Shown here in pieces: positions 1 to 8,197 of a stretch of DNA of 40,551 bases; the stretch's first letter is position 1; every line of letters begins with the position of its first letter. The stretch is from JAJDNH01 sp964552395 (GTDB taxonomy: Bacteria; Acidobacteriota; Thermoanaerobaculia; Thermoanaerobaculales; Sulfomarinibacteraceae), in NCBI GenBank assembly GCA_964552395.1, contig CAZKGM010000028.1, positions 1-40,551 of the forward strand. Direction: 5' to 3'. The position numbers and the translations under genes are program-made. The notes under the pieces are model-generated. The model was not told the DNA's origin. It did not search any database and saw nothing but the letters and a program-made list of their open reading frames with translations.

Positions 1-314
1 CTTACCCTCGTGAAACCTCGGGCCAAGCCTCCTGCGCCCGGTCCCCCCGCCGCCCACGGCGGGATAGCCGCTCGCCTCCTTCCGTTCCTTCCCCGCCCCG
101 CCGCGGGACCGTCCCTGGGAACAGGACGCTACACCGGCAGATCCGCGGCCTGCGGCCGCGCCCCTCGGGATCGGGAAGCCCGGTCTCGAGGAGGACCTTG
201 GTCCGCTCTCCCTGCCCCGAGGGCTCGCTCCGCTCAGATCTGCCTCTGGGGTTCTCCGAGACGTGAGTGGGCCCCTCCGTTCAGAGTTTCGGGAGGTCCG
301 GGCGGAGAACCGGT
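1..314. other. Intergenic stretch with no convincing gene
   Basis: This GC-rich stretch lies downstream of pepD. The open frames in it have proline/arginine-rich low-complexity translations and no ribosome binding site, so I read it as non-coding. Positions 286-314 continue the similarity of the dispersed repeat at 315-470 to sequence near 19597-19629 (the shared element reads CCGGACCTCC). Nothing else is recognisable. Confidence 0.5.
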
Positions 315-470
315 TCGTAGCGAGAGCGGCGAGACGCTTGTCAGGACCGGGATCTGAGCGTCGAGCTGCCGCAGGCGTACTTCCTGTACGTCGAGGAAAG
401 CGAGGCGCGAAGATCACGGCCCTGGCTGCCGTATCGCCGCTCGTAGTAGATCGCGAGCGGATGACTCGGG
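315..470 (-). repeat. Dispersed 156-bp repeat, copy A
   Basis: Read on the minus strand, this block aligns without gaps to 19352-19507 on the plus strand with about 20 differences in 156 positions (about 87% identity, counted by eye). It starts directly behind the pepD TAG stop codon, with AGCCCG at its 5' edge, and ends in the module GCGTCTCGCC...CTCGCTACGA. Both copies sit immediately after a gene and in the orientation of that gene. The short frame inside has about 10 amino-acid changes in 39 codons between copies, so selection for protein is not evident. A non-coding mobile or regulatory repeat is more likely. Confidence 0.85.
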
Positions 471-1937
471 CTACGCGAGCTCGGCGAGAACCTCCTTGAG
501 GACGGCGTAGAAACGCTGGACCGATGAGATCTGCACCTTCTCGTCCGGGGAGTGAGGGTTCCGGAGCTCCGGCCCGATCGACACCACGTCCATGTCGGGC
601 ACCTTCTCGAGCAACAGGCCGCACTCGAGACCGGCGTGAATCGCCTTGACGCCGGGGGTCGAGCCGAACAGGCGTTCGAAGACGCCGACGGTCCTCTTGA
701 CGATCGGTGAGCTCGGGTTCGGCTTCCAGCCCGGGTAGGCGTCGTGGACCTCGACGGTGGCGCCGCCGAGCACACAGATGGAGCGGATTTGCTCCTGGAC
801 CCTGAACAGCGCCGCCATGACCGAGGACCGGTGCGAGGTCGTGACGACTGCACGGTTGTCCTCGGTCTGGACCACGGCGAGGTTGTTGGAGGTTTCAACC
901 AGGCCCGGAACCTCACGCGACATCGCCAGCACACCGTGTGGAATGCCGTCGAGGACGTACAGCAGCCGGTCGCGGGCGTGGGAGTTCAGGGGATGGAGGT
1001 AGTCCTCCCCGTCGTCCAACTGGCTGATGTTCACCTCGAGATCGGGGTCGATGGCGGCGAACTCCTGGCGGAAATCGGCGAGGCAACGCTTCGCGATCGC
1101 CTCCATTCCGGCGAGCGACTCGGCGGCAACCCGGCAGATCGCGAACGCTTCCCGCGGAATGGCGTTGTGCTTCGAGCCGCCGTTGAGAGAAACGAGGTCG
1201 AGCTCGATGCCGTCGCCGATGGCGGCCAGCAGCGTGCGCACCGCGAGCTTGATCGCGTTACCGCGATTCTCATGGATGTCGACGCCCGAGTGCCCTCCGC
1301 GGAGGCCCTTGATCGTGAGCTGGACCGGAACCGAGCCCAACAGCGCCTTGCGGCGAGCCAGCGGGAACTCGGCAATGGAGTCGGCGCCGCCGGCGCACCC
1401 GATGTACACCGCTCCGTCCTCCTCGGTGTCGAGGTTGATCATGGTCCGCCCGGCGAGCAGCGTTCCGTCGAGCTGCATGGCGCCGGTGAGGCCGGTCTCC
1501 TCGTCTACCGTGAGGAGAAGCTCGAGCGGGCCGTGGACGGCTTCGGGGTCTTCCGCGATCGCCATTCCGGCAGCGACGCCGACGCCGTTGTCGGCACCGA
1601 GGGTCGTGCCGACAGCCTTCACCCAGTCGCCGTCGACGGCAACCTGGATCGGGTCTTTCATGAAGTCGTGGACGACGTCGGAGTTCTTCTCGCACACCAT
1701 GTCCATGTGACCCTGGAGGATCACGATGGGCGCGTTCTCGTGGCCGGGCGTTGCCGGCACCTTGATGACGATGTTGCCGACCCGATCCCGGGCAACCTCG
1801 TAACCGTGCCCCTTGGCCCAGCTCACGGCGTGCTCGGCGATCTTCTCCTCGTGCTTCGACGGTCGGGGGATGCGCCGGATGGCGTCGAAATTCTGCCACA
1901 GGTAGCGTGGCTCAAGCTCTCCCAAAGGGCTGCTCAT
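471..1937 (-). CDS. pepD: Aminoacyl-histidine dipeptidase (M20 family, PepD)
   Basis: Cytosolic metallo-dipeptidase of the M20C/PepD group, which hydrolyses Xaa-His and other dipeptides. The 488-aa length matches the family. The di-zinc site is visible: GHMDMV (H77, D79), the bridging aspartate in ADNGVG (D116), the catalytic pair in DEETGL (E146/E147), D170 in NLDTEE, and a C-terminal HAGLECG histidine. The ATG at 1937 follows a strong AAGGAGG at good spacing. It is the last gene of a minus-strand run (DUF465, psd, pssA, asd-like, pepD), 58 bp after the asd-like gene, so co-transcription is likely. A dispersed repeat begins immediately after its stop codon. Confidence 0.93.
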   Translation of the reverse strand: MSSPLGELEPRYLWQNFDAIRRIPRPSKHEEKIAEHAVSWAKGHGYEVARDRVGNIVIKVPATPGHENAPIVILQGHMDMVCEKNSDVVHDFMKDPIQVAVDGDWVKAVGTTLGADNGVGVAAGMAIAEDPEAVHGPLELLLTVDEETGLTGAMQLDGTLLAGRTMINLDTEEDGAVYIGCAGGADSIAEFPLARRKALLGSVPVQLTIKGLRGGHSGVDIHENRGNAIKLAVRTLLAAIGDGIELDLVSLNGGSKHNAIPREAFAICRVAAESLAGMEAIAKRCLADFRQEFAAIDPDLEVNISQLDDGEDYLHPLNSHARDRLLYVLDGIPHGVLAMSREVPGLVETSNNLAVVQTEDNRAVVTTSHRSSVMAALFRVQEQIRSICVLGGATVEVHDAYPGWKPNPSSPIVKRTVGVFERLFGSTPGVKAIHAGLECGLLLEKVPDMDVVSIGPELRNPHSPDEKVQISSVQRFYAVLKEVLAELA

Positions 1938-1995
1938 ACGAAACCTCCTTAAGAATCTGTTTGCGGCGTTGCGAGACGCAGTCGCACCGCAGATA

Positions 1996-2946
1996 TTAGA
2001 GCAACGACATCAACAATTCCACCGCCGTCAGCGCGCCGCCAACGACGAGCCCATCGACCATGGCCGTGACGGCTACTGTCCGTCCGTCCGCTGACAGGCA
2101 CGGGGTGCCGACCAGGACCGCCTCCCGGTCGGTGACGGCGTCGAGCCGCAGGCGATTCTCTTCCATGGCTATGGGCTCGGCGGCCATCCACCGTTCGAGG
2201 AGATCGCTTTCTTCTACCGGCTCGGTGAAGCTGATCCCGAGGAGCACCGCGTGGCCGTGAAACCAGCCCCCGGCGCCACGGCCAACCGTCACCTGGAGAC
2301 CCTGGAGAATGAGAGATGCCTCCTCCATGAGCTCGTCCGCCGGCAGGGCGACGAGGCTGAAGGCGAGCGTCTCCCCGCCGACGAGATCGCCGGGCGGCTC
2401 ACCGCGGAGACGGGCTGCCGCCTGTCGCGCCAGGCCCTGCACGCCCGCCTTCCCGTGAATGGAGGCCGGCTCGAGCGCGGTGAGCGTGATCGCCGTCGGT
2501 CCCAGGTCCCGCAGCGCCTGCACGATGTGGTGGGTTGCTACCAGACACGGATGGGCGACGCGAACGGCAGGAGGGGCCGGACGCCGGGGCGCCGGTGCGG
2601 CGAGCGGCACCGTTTTCTCCCAAAGCAGCTCGAGGCGGCTGAGGTCGACGACGGGCAGGTCCGGGTTGCGGTCGAGGAACGGGAGCAGCCTGGACAGCCT
2701 TTCTGAGGGTGTGTCGCTGGCGACGACGACCGCCGCGCACCCTTCGAGATCACCCTCCTCCATGAGCGGCGGGACCAGCCGCGGGCTGTCCCCGATCTCG
2801 GCGATCTCGTGCTCCTCCTCCAACCGGGTGTGCAGGAGCAGCAGCCCGGCGCCAAGCTGCGGGAGCCCCTGCATGCGTTGCAAGACCTCGTGGCCAAGGA
2901 GCGTGAGCGGGTCAATCAGCGCTATCGAGCCGGGGGCTGGGCTCAT
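1996..2946 (-). CDS. Aspartate-semialdehyde dehydrogenase-like protein (USG-1 type), probably not catalytic
   Basis: 316 aa, with the layout of the Asd family: an N-terminal Rossmann region, a central cysteine segment (AHPC, C134, where active Asd has NPNC) and a C-terminal GH histidine segment (FHGHA near residue 234). The nucleotide-binding glycine motif is badly degraded (DPLTLLG at residues 12-18 instead of GATGxVG). I therefore infer a non-dehydrogenase paralogue of the USG-1 kind rather than a lysine/threonine pathway enzyme. The start at 2946 has AGAGGAG upstream and overlaps the end of pssA by 35 bp, placing it in the phospholipid gene run. Its role there is unknown. Confidence 0.7.
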   Translation of the reverse strand: MSPAPGSIALIDPLTLLGHEVLQRMQGLPQLGAGLLLLHTRLEEEHEIAEIGDSPRLVPPLMEEGDLEGCAAVVVASDTPSERLSRLLPFLDRNPDLPVVDLSRLELLWEKTVPLAAPAPRRPAPPAVRVAHPCLVATHHIVQALRDLGPTAITLTALEPASIHGKAGVQGLARQAAARLRGEPPGDLVGGETLAFSLVALPADELMEEASLILQGLQVTVGRGAGGWFHGHAVLLGISFTEPVEESDLLERWMAAEPIAMEENRLRLDAVTDREAVLVGTPCLSADGRTVAVTAMVDGLVVGGALTAVELLMSLL

Positions 2947-3748
2947 CGCGGGAACTCTCCTCTTCAGTCTTCCCGACAGGTCCGGGCTCCGAGGGAAGAC
3001 CGGGGCCGCTCCGGTTCCTCCGCAACCAGCCCGTCAGCACTGCCGCCGGGGCCGAAACGATGTAGAGGGACAGGAGGATGGCGAGCACGTGTGTCGGTAC
3101 GTAGGTTAGCAGCGCGAACAGGGTCGCGATAACGAAAAGCGTCGTCGCCGGCCAGCGCTTGCGGAGATCGATGTCCTTGAACGACCGGTAGGGGAGGTTG
3201 GACACCATCAGCAGGGCCAGTCCGAGAACGAAGCCGACGACCACTGGCATGAACAAACGGTGGGTCACCGGTGCCGGCGAGATCAGGACCAGCAGCGCAA
3301 TCGCGGACGCGCCGCCCGGAATCGGCAGCCCCTTGAAGTTGGGGTCCTCGTGGCCGCTCACATTGAACCGAGCGAGGCGGATCGAGCCGGCGACGAGGAA
3401 CAGGAACGCGACCGCCATGCCGAGCCTGGGCTTCTGCCACAGCCCCCACTGGAACGCCAGCAGTGCGGGTGCGGCACCGAACGAGACGACGTCTGCCAGC
3501 GAGTCGTAAGCTTCGCCGAATGTGGTGGCAGTTCTGGTCAGGCGCGCGATGCGGCCGTCGAGCATGTCGGCGACGACCGCCGCCAGGATGAACCACGCGG
3601 CGGCCTCGAGGCGTCCACGAGTCGTCAGCGCCAGGGAGTAGAAGCCGCAGAAGATGTTGGCCACCGTGAACAGCGACGGGATGATGTAGATCCCCTTGTG
3701 GAACCGTCCGGGTGAACGGCGGCGCCGCCGGGAAGCCCGCGCAGTCAT
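2912..3748 (-). CDS. pssA: CDP-diacylglycerol-serine O-phosphatidyltransferase
   Basis: Integral membrane enzyme making phosphatidylserine from CDP-diacylglycerol and serine, the first step toward phosphatidylethanolamine. The CDP-alcohol phosphotransferase signature D-x2-DG-x2-AR-x8-G-x3-D-x3-D is complete (D61, D64, G65, A68, R69, G78, D82, D86). It is followed by several hydrophobic helices to about residue 245 and a polar tail. The basic N-terminus (a run of arginines) is typical. Its ATG at 3748 overlaps the psd stop codon (ATGA), so psd and pssA are translationally coupled, and its 3' end overlaps the asd-like gene. Product and substrate are well supported by the partner gene. Confidence 0.95.
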   Translation of the reverse strand: MTARASRRRRRSPGRFHKGIYIIPSLFTVANIFCGFYSLALTTRGRLEAAAWFILAAVVADMLDGRIARLTRTATTFGEAYDSLADVVSFGAAPALLAFQWGLWQKPRLGMAVAFLFLVAGSIRLARFNVSGHEDPNFKGLPIPGGASAIALLVLISPAPVTHRLFMPVVVGFVLGLALLMVSNLPYRSFKDIDLRKRWPATTLFVIATLFALLTYVPTHVLAILLSLYIVSAPAAVLTGWLRRNRSGPGLPSEPGPVGKTEEESSRDEPSPRLDSAD

Positions 3749-4383
3749 CTGGAGTCCGGGGAGCCGAGGCGTGCCAGGGGCGTGGCGCCGGCCCGAACGC
3801 GGTTGCCGATCGCGACCAGGACCTCGGCGGTCTCGGGCAGAAAGACGTCCACGCGCGAGCCGTAGCGGATCAGCCCGATCCGATCACCGCGCTGAACGCT
3901 GGCGCCCTCGCGGTGGTCGAAGACGATCCGTCTCGCAATGATGCCGGCGATCTGCTTGAGCGCTACGATACCGTTTGGGGTATCCCAGAGCGACAGATTC
4001 TGCTCGTTTTCCAGGGAGGCCTTCTCCTTGAACGCCGAGACCTTCCGGCCCGGGTTGTAGCTGTACTCGACCAGGGTGCCGCCGAGAGGAGCCCTGTTCA
4101 CATGGACGTCGAACACGGACATGAAGACGCTCACGCGCTGCGTGAGCCCACGTTCTTGCAGCTCCTTCGGAGCCTCGTCGACGGCGATGATCCTGCCGTC
4201 GGCGGGCGAGCAGGCAACCCCGTCCGGAGCCTCACAACGGCGCTCGGGGTTGCGGAAGAAGAACAGGGCGAAGGCCCCGAGTGAGACCAGAACCCAGCCT
4301 GGGATCGGCCAGCCAACGATTATGAAAACGATTCCAACTGCGGCGGGCAGCAGGACAAAGGGCCACCCTTCCTGAGCAATCAT
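3745..4383 (-). CDS. psd: Phosphatidylserine decarboxylase proenzyme, short form
   Basis: Pyruvoyl-dependent enzyme converting phosphatidylserine to phosphatidylethanolamine at the membrane. The 212-aa length fits the short (archaeal/soluble-type) Psd subfamily. Visible features are an N-terminal hydrophobic pair of segments (residues 9-43), ADG (D62), FDVHVNR (H94) and the self-cleavage Gly-Ser (G175-S176 in RYGSR). The serine becomes the pyruvoyl group, giving a long beta and a short alpha chain. The upstream neighbour DUF465 ends 10 bp before its ATG, and pssA overlaps its stop by 4 bp. GAGGA precedes the start. Confidence 0.94.
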   Translation of the reverse strand: MIAQEGWPFVLLPAAVGIVFIIVGWPIPGWVLVSLGAFALFFFRNPERRCEAPDGVACSPADGRIIAVDEAPKELQERGLTQRVSVFMSVFDVHVNRAPLGGTLVEYSYNPGRKVSAFKEKASLENEQNLSLWDTPNGIVALKQIAGIIARRIVFDHREGASVQRGDRIGLIRYGSRVDVFLPETAEVLVAIGNRVRAGATPLARLGSPDSR

Positions 4384-4393
4384 GGAAGCGTCC

Positions 4394-4600
4394 TCAGGAA
4401 GCGGTCCGGCTGAGCTGGGCGAGCTGGTCCTTGACCTTCAGCTTGAGCTTCTTGATCCGTTTCTCTTCCAGCTCCTCGTCCGGCGTGAGCCACGACTTGT
4501 TGTTGAGCTCCTCCAGCCTGCGCTCGTAGTCGCGGTGCTGTCGGAGCAGCTCGTCGTAGTCAGTCACCTCGGTCTCCCTTGACTGGCGATCTGAGGTCAT
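4394..4600 (-). CDS. DUF465 (YdcH-like) small helical protein
   Basis: A 68-aa charged, all-helical protein with the family's heptad-like core: an HRDYERRLEELN segment, a short loop, then EKRIKKLKLKVKDQL. DUF465 proteins are small cytoplasmic proteins of unknown function. I chose the ATG at 4600 because GGAGGAG sits just upstream; an earlier ATG at 4642 would add an unlikely basic leader. It is the first gene of the psd-pssA run, separated by 110 bp from nuoI upstream. Confidence 0.8.
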   Translation of the reverse strand: MTSDRQSRETEVTDYDELLRQHRDYERRLEELNNKSWLTPDEELEEKRIKKLKLKVKDQLAQLSRTAS

Positions 4601-4710
4601 GCAGCTCCTCCACGTGCGTCTCGGTTTCATCATAGCATCCATGGGTCGAGGCTTGCAGGAGAGCCCGTGACCGGCAGCCGTTCCCTCGCCCGACGAAAAC
4701 GGAGTGCCGA

Positions 4711-5241
4711 TCAGAAGTACGGGCGGTAACCGAGATCTTCGTCCTCAATCGGGCCCTTCTGGCGCAGATCGTCGATGCCCACGATAGCCTCCGCTCGGTC
4801 GGTGAAGGCCATCTCATGCTGGCGGCTCATGATGATCGCCTCCTTGGGGCATGCGTCCACGCAGTAGCCACAGAAGACACAACGGAGGAGGTCGATCTCA
4901 TATACGGCAGCCTTCTTTTCCCACTCGACTGTGGCTTCGGGGTCCTCCTCGGCGACGATCGTGATGCAGTCGGCCGGGCAGGCCGTCTCGCACATGTAGC
5001 ACGCCACGCAACGCAGGGAGCCGTCTTCCTTGGTGGTGAGGATGTGCCGGCCCCGCATCCGTTCCGAGTACTGGCGCTTGACCTCCGGGTACTGAATGGT
5101 GGCCACGTCACGGTGGCCGAACAGGTTGCGGAGAAAGTGGCGGAGGGTGACGGCCAGACCCTTGACAATCGGTCCGAGGTAGATGCGCTCCGTGAACGGG
5201 ATGGCGCCGCGGTCGACGTTGACTGTGGGGACTTCCTTCAT
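4711..5241 (-). CDS. nuoI: NADH-quinone oxidoreductase subunit I (2 x [4Fe-4S])
   Basis: 176-aa peripheral subunit that relays electrons through clusters N6a/N6b toward NuoB. Two ferredoxin motifs are intact: CVACYMCETACP and CVFCGYCVDACP. The N-terminal stretch around residues 20-45 is the usual amphipathic membrane-contacting region. The start ATG overlaps the nuoCD stop (ATGA), so the two are coupled. No other complex I genes follow; DUF465 comes next. Confidence 0.95.
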   Translation of the reverse strand: MKEVPTVNVDRGAIPFTERIYLGPIVKGLAVTLRHFLRNLFGHRDVATIQYPEVKRQYSERMRGRHILTTKEDGSLRCVACYMCETACPADCITIVAEEDPEATVEWEKKAAVYEIDLLRCVFCGYCVDACPKEAIIMSRQHEMAFTDRAEAIVGIDDLRQKGPIEDEDLGYRPYF

Positions 5242-6947
5242 CGGTCGAGCTCCCCTGCGATGATGTTCAGGCTGCCGAGAATGGCGATCGCGTCCGGCAC
5301 CATGTGACCTTCGAGAATATGTGGGTAGGCCTGGAAGATCGCGAAGCAGGGGGGTCGGACCTTGATCCGGTACGGGTGGCCCGTGCCGTCGGAGACGATG
5401 TAGTACCCGAGCTCGCCGTTGGCTCCTTCGGTGAAGGAGTAGGCGTCGCCTGCCGGCACCTGGATACCTTCGTAGATCAGCTTGAAGTGCCAGATCAACG
5501 ACTCCATCTCCGTGTACACCTTCTCCTTGGGCGGCAGGGCCACGTGATGGTTGTCGGTCACCACCGGGCCGCCGGGGAGGGCATCGATCGCCTGCTGGAT
5601 GATGCGCAGACTCTGCCGCATCTCCTCCATCCGCACCAGGTAGCGGGCGTAAGTATCGCCCGTCGACGCGACGGGGACGTCGAACTCGTACTGGTCATAC
5701 CCCATGTACGGGTGAGCCTTGCGCACGTCGTACGGAACGCCGCTGGCCCGCAGACAGGGGCCGGTCCAGCCCCAGGCCACGGCATCCGCCGCCGACACGA
5801 CGCCGATTCCCTCGGAGCGATCTCGGAAAACCTTGTTGGTGGTAATCAGCTTCTCCACGTCGTTGACGAACTTCGGGATGTAGTCGAGCAGGTATCGGAC
5901 CTGCGCCTCGAAGTCCGACGGCACGTCGTGGACGAGGCCGCCGATCCGGGCATAGGAGACGGTGAGCCGTCCGCCGGCACACGACTCCAAGAGCCCGTAG
6001 ATCTCCTCCCGCGGCTGGAAGAAATACCAGAAGTTGGTGAGGGCGCCGAGGTCGACGAGGTTGGCCCCGAGGCACACCGCGTGATCCATGATTCGCGACA
6101 GCTCGGACAGGATGACGCGGACGGCCTGCGCACGAGGAGGCGCCTCGATGCCGAGCATCTTCTCCACGGCAAGTGCATAGCCGACGCCGTTGATCATGCT
6201 GGAGCAGTAGTTGAGGCGATCGGTATACGGGATTACCTGCTGCCAACCGTGGGTTTCCGACATCTTCTCGAAGCAGCGGTGGAGGTAGCCGATCTCGCAC
6301 TCGGCCTTGGTGATGGTCTCCCCCTGAAGGCGGACGACGATGCGGAGCGTTCCATGCGTGGCCGGGTGCGATGGGCCGAGGTTGAGTACCTGTGACTCGA
6401 GGTGGTCCTCATCGGCGGGGTCTTCGGTCGCCCACGCCGGGACCATGCTCTTGTCTTCGGTCAGGAGCCAGCGCTGCCCGGGGTCATAGTCCTTGCGCAG
6501 AGCGTGGCCGTGGAACGCCTCGTGGGTCAGGATGCGCCTGAGGTTCGGGTGACCTTCGAAGGTGATCCCGAACATGTCGTACGCCTCGCGTTCGAACCAG
6601 TCGGCCGCCTTCCAGATGCTGTATGCCGACGGCATCGTGGCGTCATCCTCGGCGACCGGCACCTTGACCCGGAACCGGTGATCGTGGGCCAGACTGGCGA
6701 TGTGGTAGACGACCTCGAAGCGCGGGTCGCGCCGTGGGTAATCAACCCCACAGATGTCGAGAAGGAGGTCGCAGTCGAGCTCCGGCCGCTCCTTCAAGGC
6801 TCGTAGAACCTCCAGCAGCCGGCTGCGGTCGACGGTGAGGACGGAGTGCCCGTCCGCCCCGCGCTCGCTTGAGGTCACGGCTCCGTCGGGCAGCAGCTTC
6901 GCCGGGTCAGGCCGTCGTGTCGAGCTCTCGGTGATTGAAGCGGTCAT
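5238..6947 (-). CDS. nuoCD: Fused NADH-quinone oxidoreductase subunits C and D
   Basis: 569 aa. Residues about 1-150 are NuoC (30-kDa subunit) and about 185-569 are NuoD (49-kDa subunit), joined by a short linker. This is the enterobacterial-type fusion. NuoD lacks the CxxC pairs of NiFe hydrogenases, so it is complex I-like and helps form the quinone site. The conserved HRG(x)EK segment reads HRCFEK here (C225 in place of Gly), while GYLH and IPYTDRL are normal. The ATG at 6947 has GGAGAG upstream and lies inside the 3' end of nuoB (41-bp overlap). nuoI overlaps its stop. Confidence 0.95.
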   Translation of the reverse strand: MTASITESSTRRPDPAKLLPDGAVTSSERGADGHSVLTVDRSRLLEVLRALKERPELDCDLLLDICGVDYPRRDPRFEVVYHIASLAHDHRFRVKVPVAEDDATMPSAYSIWKAADWFEREAYDMFGITFEGHPNLRRILTHEAFHGHALRKDYDPGQRWLLTEDKSMVPAWATEDPADEDHLESQVLNLGPSHPATHGTLRIVVRLQGETITKAECEIGYLHRCFEKMSETHGWQQVIPYTDRLNYCSSMINGVGYALAVEKMLGIEAPPRAQAVRVILSELSRIMDHAVCLGANLVDLGALTNFWYFFQPREEIYGLLESCAGGRLTVSYARIGGLVHDVPSDFEAQVRYLLDYIPKFVNDVEKLITTNKVFRDRSEGIGVVSAADAVAWGWTGPCLRASGVPYDVRKAHPYMGYDQYEFDVPVASTGDTYARYLVRMEEMRQSLRIIQQAIDALPGGPVVTDNHHVALPPKEKVYTEMESLIWHFKLIYEGIQVPAGDAYSFTEGANGELGYYIVSDGTGHPYRIKVRPPCFAIFQAYPHILEGHMVPDAIAILGSLNIIAGELDR

Positions 6948-7413
6948 GCTGGGTCTCTCCGTTTTGAATCATCTCCTGGAGCTTGAGCACCCCATGCATC
7001 AGGGCCTCCGGGGTCGGCGGACAGCCCGGAACGTAGACATCTACCGGGATGAACTCGTCGACTCCCTGGACCACGTGGTAGGCGCGGTAGAATCCGCCAG
7101 TGCACGCGCACGCGCCCATCGAGATCACGTACTTCGGCTCGGCCATCTGGTCGTAGATCCTCTTGACGACCGGCGCCATCTTGTCCGTGATCGTACCGGC
7201 CACGATCATCAGGTCGGACTGCCGCGGCGAGAACCTCACTACCTCTGCTCCGAAGCGGGCGAGGTCGTAGTGAGCGGAAACCACGGACATGAACTCGATG
7301 GCGCAGCATGCTGTTCCGAACGGGAGGGGCCAGAGGCTGTTCTTGCGTACCCAACGCAGCATCGCATCGACCCGCGTGGTCAGAAGTGAGGAGCTCCCAT
7401 CGGGTTGTCGCAT
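6907..7413 (-). CDS. nuoB: NADH-quinone oxidoreductase subunit B (cluster N2)
   Basis: 168-aa subunit holding the terminal [4Fe-4S] cluster N2 next to the quinone pocket. Cysteine ligands are visible in FGTACCAIE (tandem Cys), SMGACACTGG and VPGCPPTPEA. I start at the ATG at 7413 because AAAGGAGGT lies 4 nt upstream; the upstream GTG at 7428 would place that site inside the gene. It is first of the nuoB-CD-I set and divergent from the rubrerythrin-like gene across 111 bp. nuoA, normally just upstream, is missing here, as are nuoE-H and nuoJ-N. Confidence 0.95.
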   Translation of the reverse strand: MRQPDGSSSLLTTRVDAMLRWVRKNSLWPLPFGTACCAIEFMSVVSAHYDLARFGAEVVRFSPRQSDLMIVAGTITDKMAPVVKRIYDQMAEPKYVISMGACACTGGFYRAYHVVQGVDEFIPVDVYVPGCPPTPEALMHGVLKLQEMIQNGETQHDRFNHRELDTTA

Positions 7414-7473
7414 CAGACCTCCTTTCACCTTCCGGGAACAGCGGGGAAGTACCGTTTAGTCCGCGCCATCCGC

Positions 7474-7502
7474 TTGGCGTCCGTCAGCGCGCGCATTATA
7501 CT
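7474..7502 (+). promoter_or_regulatory. Sigma70-type promoter of the rubrerythrin-like gene
   Basis: A -35 box TTGGCG (7474-7479), a 17-bp spacer and a -10 box TATACT (7497-7502) lie 22 bp before the ATG at 7525. They are followed by a T-rich leader carrying AAGGAGGTG at 7512-7520. Spacing is ideal and the position fits only the plus-strand gene. Confidence 0.65.
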
Positions 7503-7524
7503 TTTTTTCACAAGGAGGTGGAAG

Positions 7525-8022
7525 ATGATCGACCCCAGCCTGACCGCCCTCGAGATCATCGGTGTCGCGATCCGGGCGGAGCGTGATGCGTTCGACCTCT
7601 ACTCGGCGATGGCCTCCCAGGTGACCAAGGCCGAGCTGAGGGACGAGTTCGCTGGCCTGGCCGATCAGGAGCGTCAGCACGAGAGGTGGCTGCAGGAGTA
7701 CTACTCTGCAGCCACCGGTGACGACTCGCCGCCCCCGGCGCCGAACGTTCGAATCAAGATTTTCGGACCCGACGTTCACGACGGTATGAACCTGCTCGAG
7801 GTTCTCGACCTGGCAATCACCAAGGAGCAGCTGGCGGAAACGGCCTACTCAACGGCAGGGGCCCGTGCCACCGATCCCTCGGGGAAGAGGCTGCTGGGCC
7901 AGTTGGTCGAGTTCGAGCGGTCCCACGCTCGTCGCCTCGAGAAGCTGCGCGACGAGGCGCGACGCAACCCGGCCTGGCTGGAGGACGCCGGGGGCCGCAC
8001 CATCCAGCTTGAAGGCCCTTGA
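7525..8022 (+). CDS. Rubrerythrin/ferritin-like diiron protein
   Basis: 165-aa four-helix-bundle protein with the diiron ligand pattern of the ferritin-like superfamily: E19 in IRAERDAF, ExxH in DQERQHER (E49, H52), a central glutamate in KEQLAETAY, and ExxH in EFERSHAR (E131, H134). There is no C-terminal rubredoxin domain, so this is an erythrin-type rather than a classical rubrerythrin. Such proteins detoxify peroxide or handle iron in anaerobes; the substrate here is not evident. The ATG at 7525 is set by AAGGAGGTG. It is divergent from nuoB, which hints at, but does not prove, a link to oxidative protection of the Fe-S complex. Confidence 0.85.
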   Translation: MIDPSLTALEIIGVAIRAERDAFDLYSAMASQVTKAELRDEFAGLADQERQHERWLQEYYSAATGDDSPPPAPNVRIKIFGPDVHDGMNLLEVLDLAITKEQLAETAYSTAGARATDPSGKRLLGQLVEFERSHARRLEKLRDEARRNPAWLEDAGGRTIQLEGP

Positions 8023-8197
8023 GGTCTGAACGGGGCTCCCGGTCGGGCCTCTTGGATGACCTTCCTCACGGGATTCTCGGATTGGCTTGGTTGTGACCGA
8101 GTAGCTTGAGGGAGGGAGCGGCGCACTCGGTTCCTGGGCAGCCAACGGTTGCAGTGCTGCTCTTAGCGGTCAGAGGGCTGCGATGATGCCGGGTGGC

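Noticed and set aside
10..357. 115-aa open frame at the left edge
   Set aside because: Low-complexity Pro/Arg/Gly translation, no ribosome binding site, and it runs into the dispersed repeat.
315..470. Small conserved peptide encoded by the dispersed repeat (about 39 codons, RRY...LRASLSSTY...KYACG-like)
   Set aside because: Both copies keep an open frame, but about half of the differences change amino acids and there is no start signal, so coding is not supported.
744..1952. Long plus-strand open frame over pepD (402 aa)
   Set aside because: It is antisense to pepD and has the composition typical of high-GC shadow frames; no family match or ribosome binding site.
5238..6947. NuoCD as the large subunit of a group 4 NiFe hydrogenase
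   Set aside because: The two CxxC nickel-ligand pairs are absent; the single Cys225 and the C-terminal sequence fit complex I NuoD.
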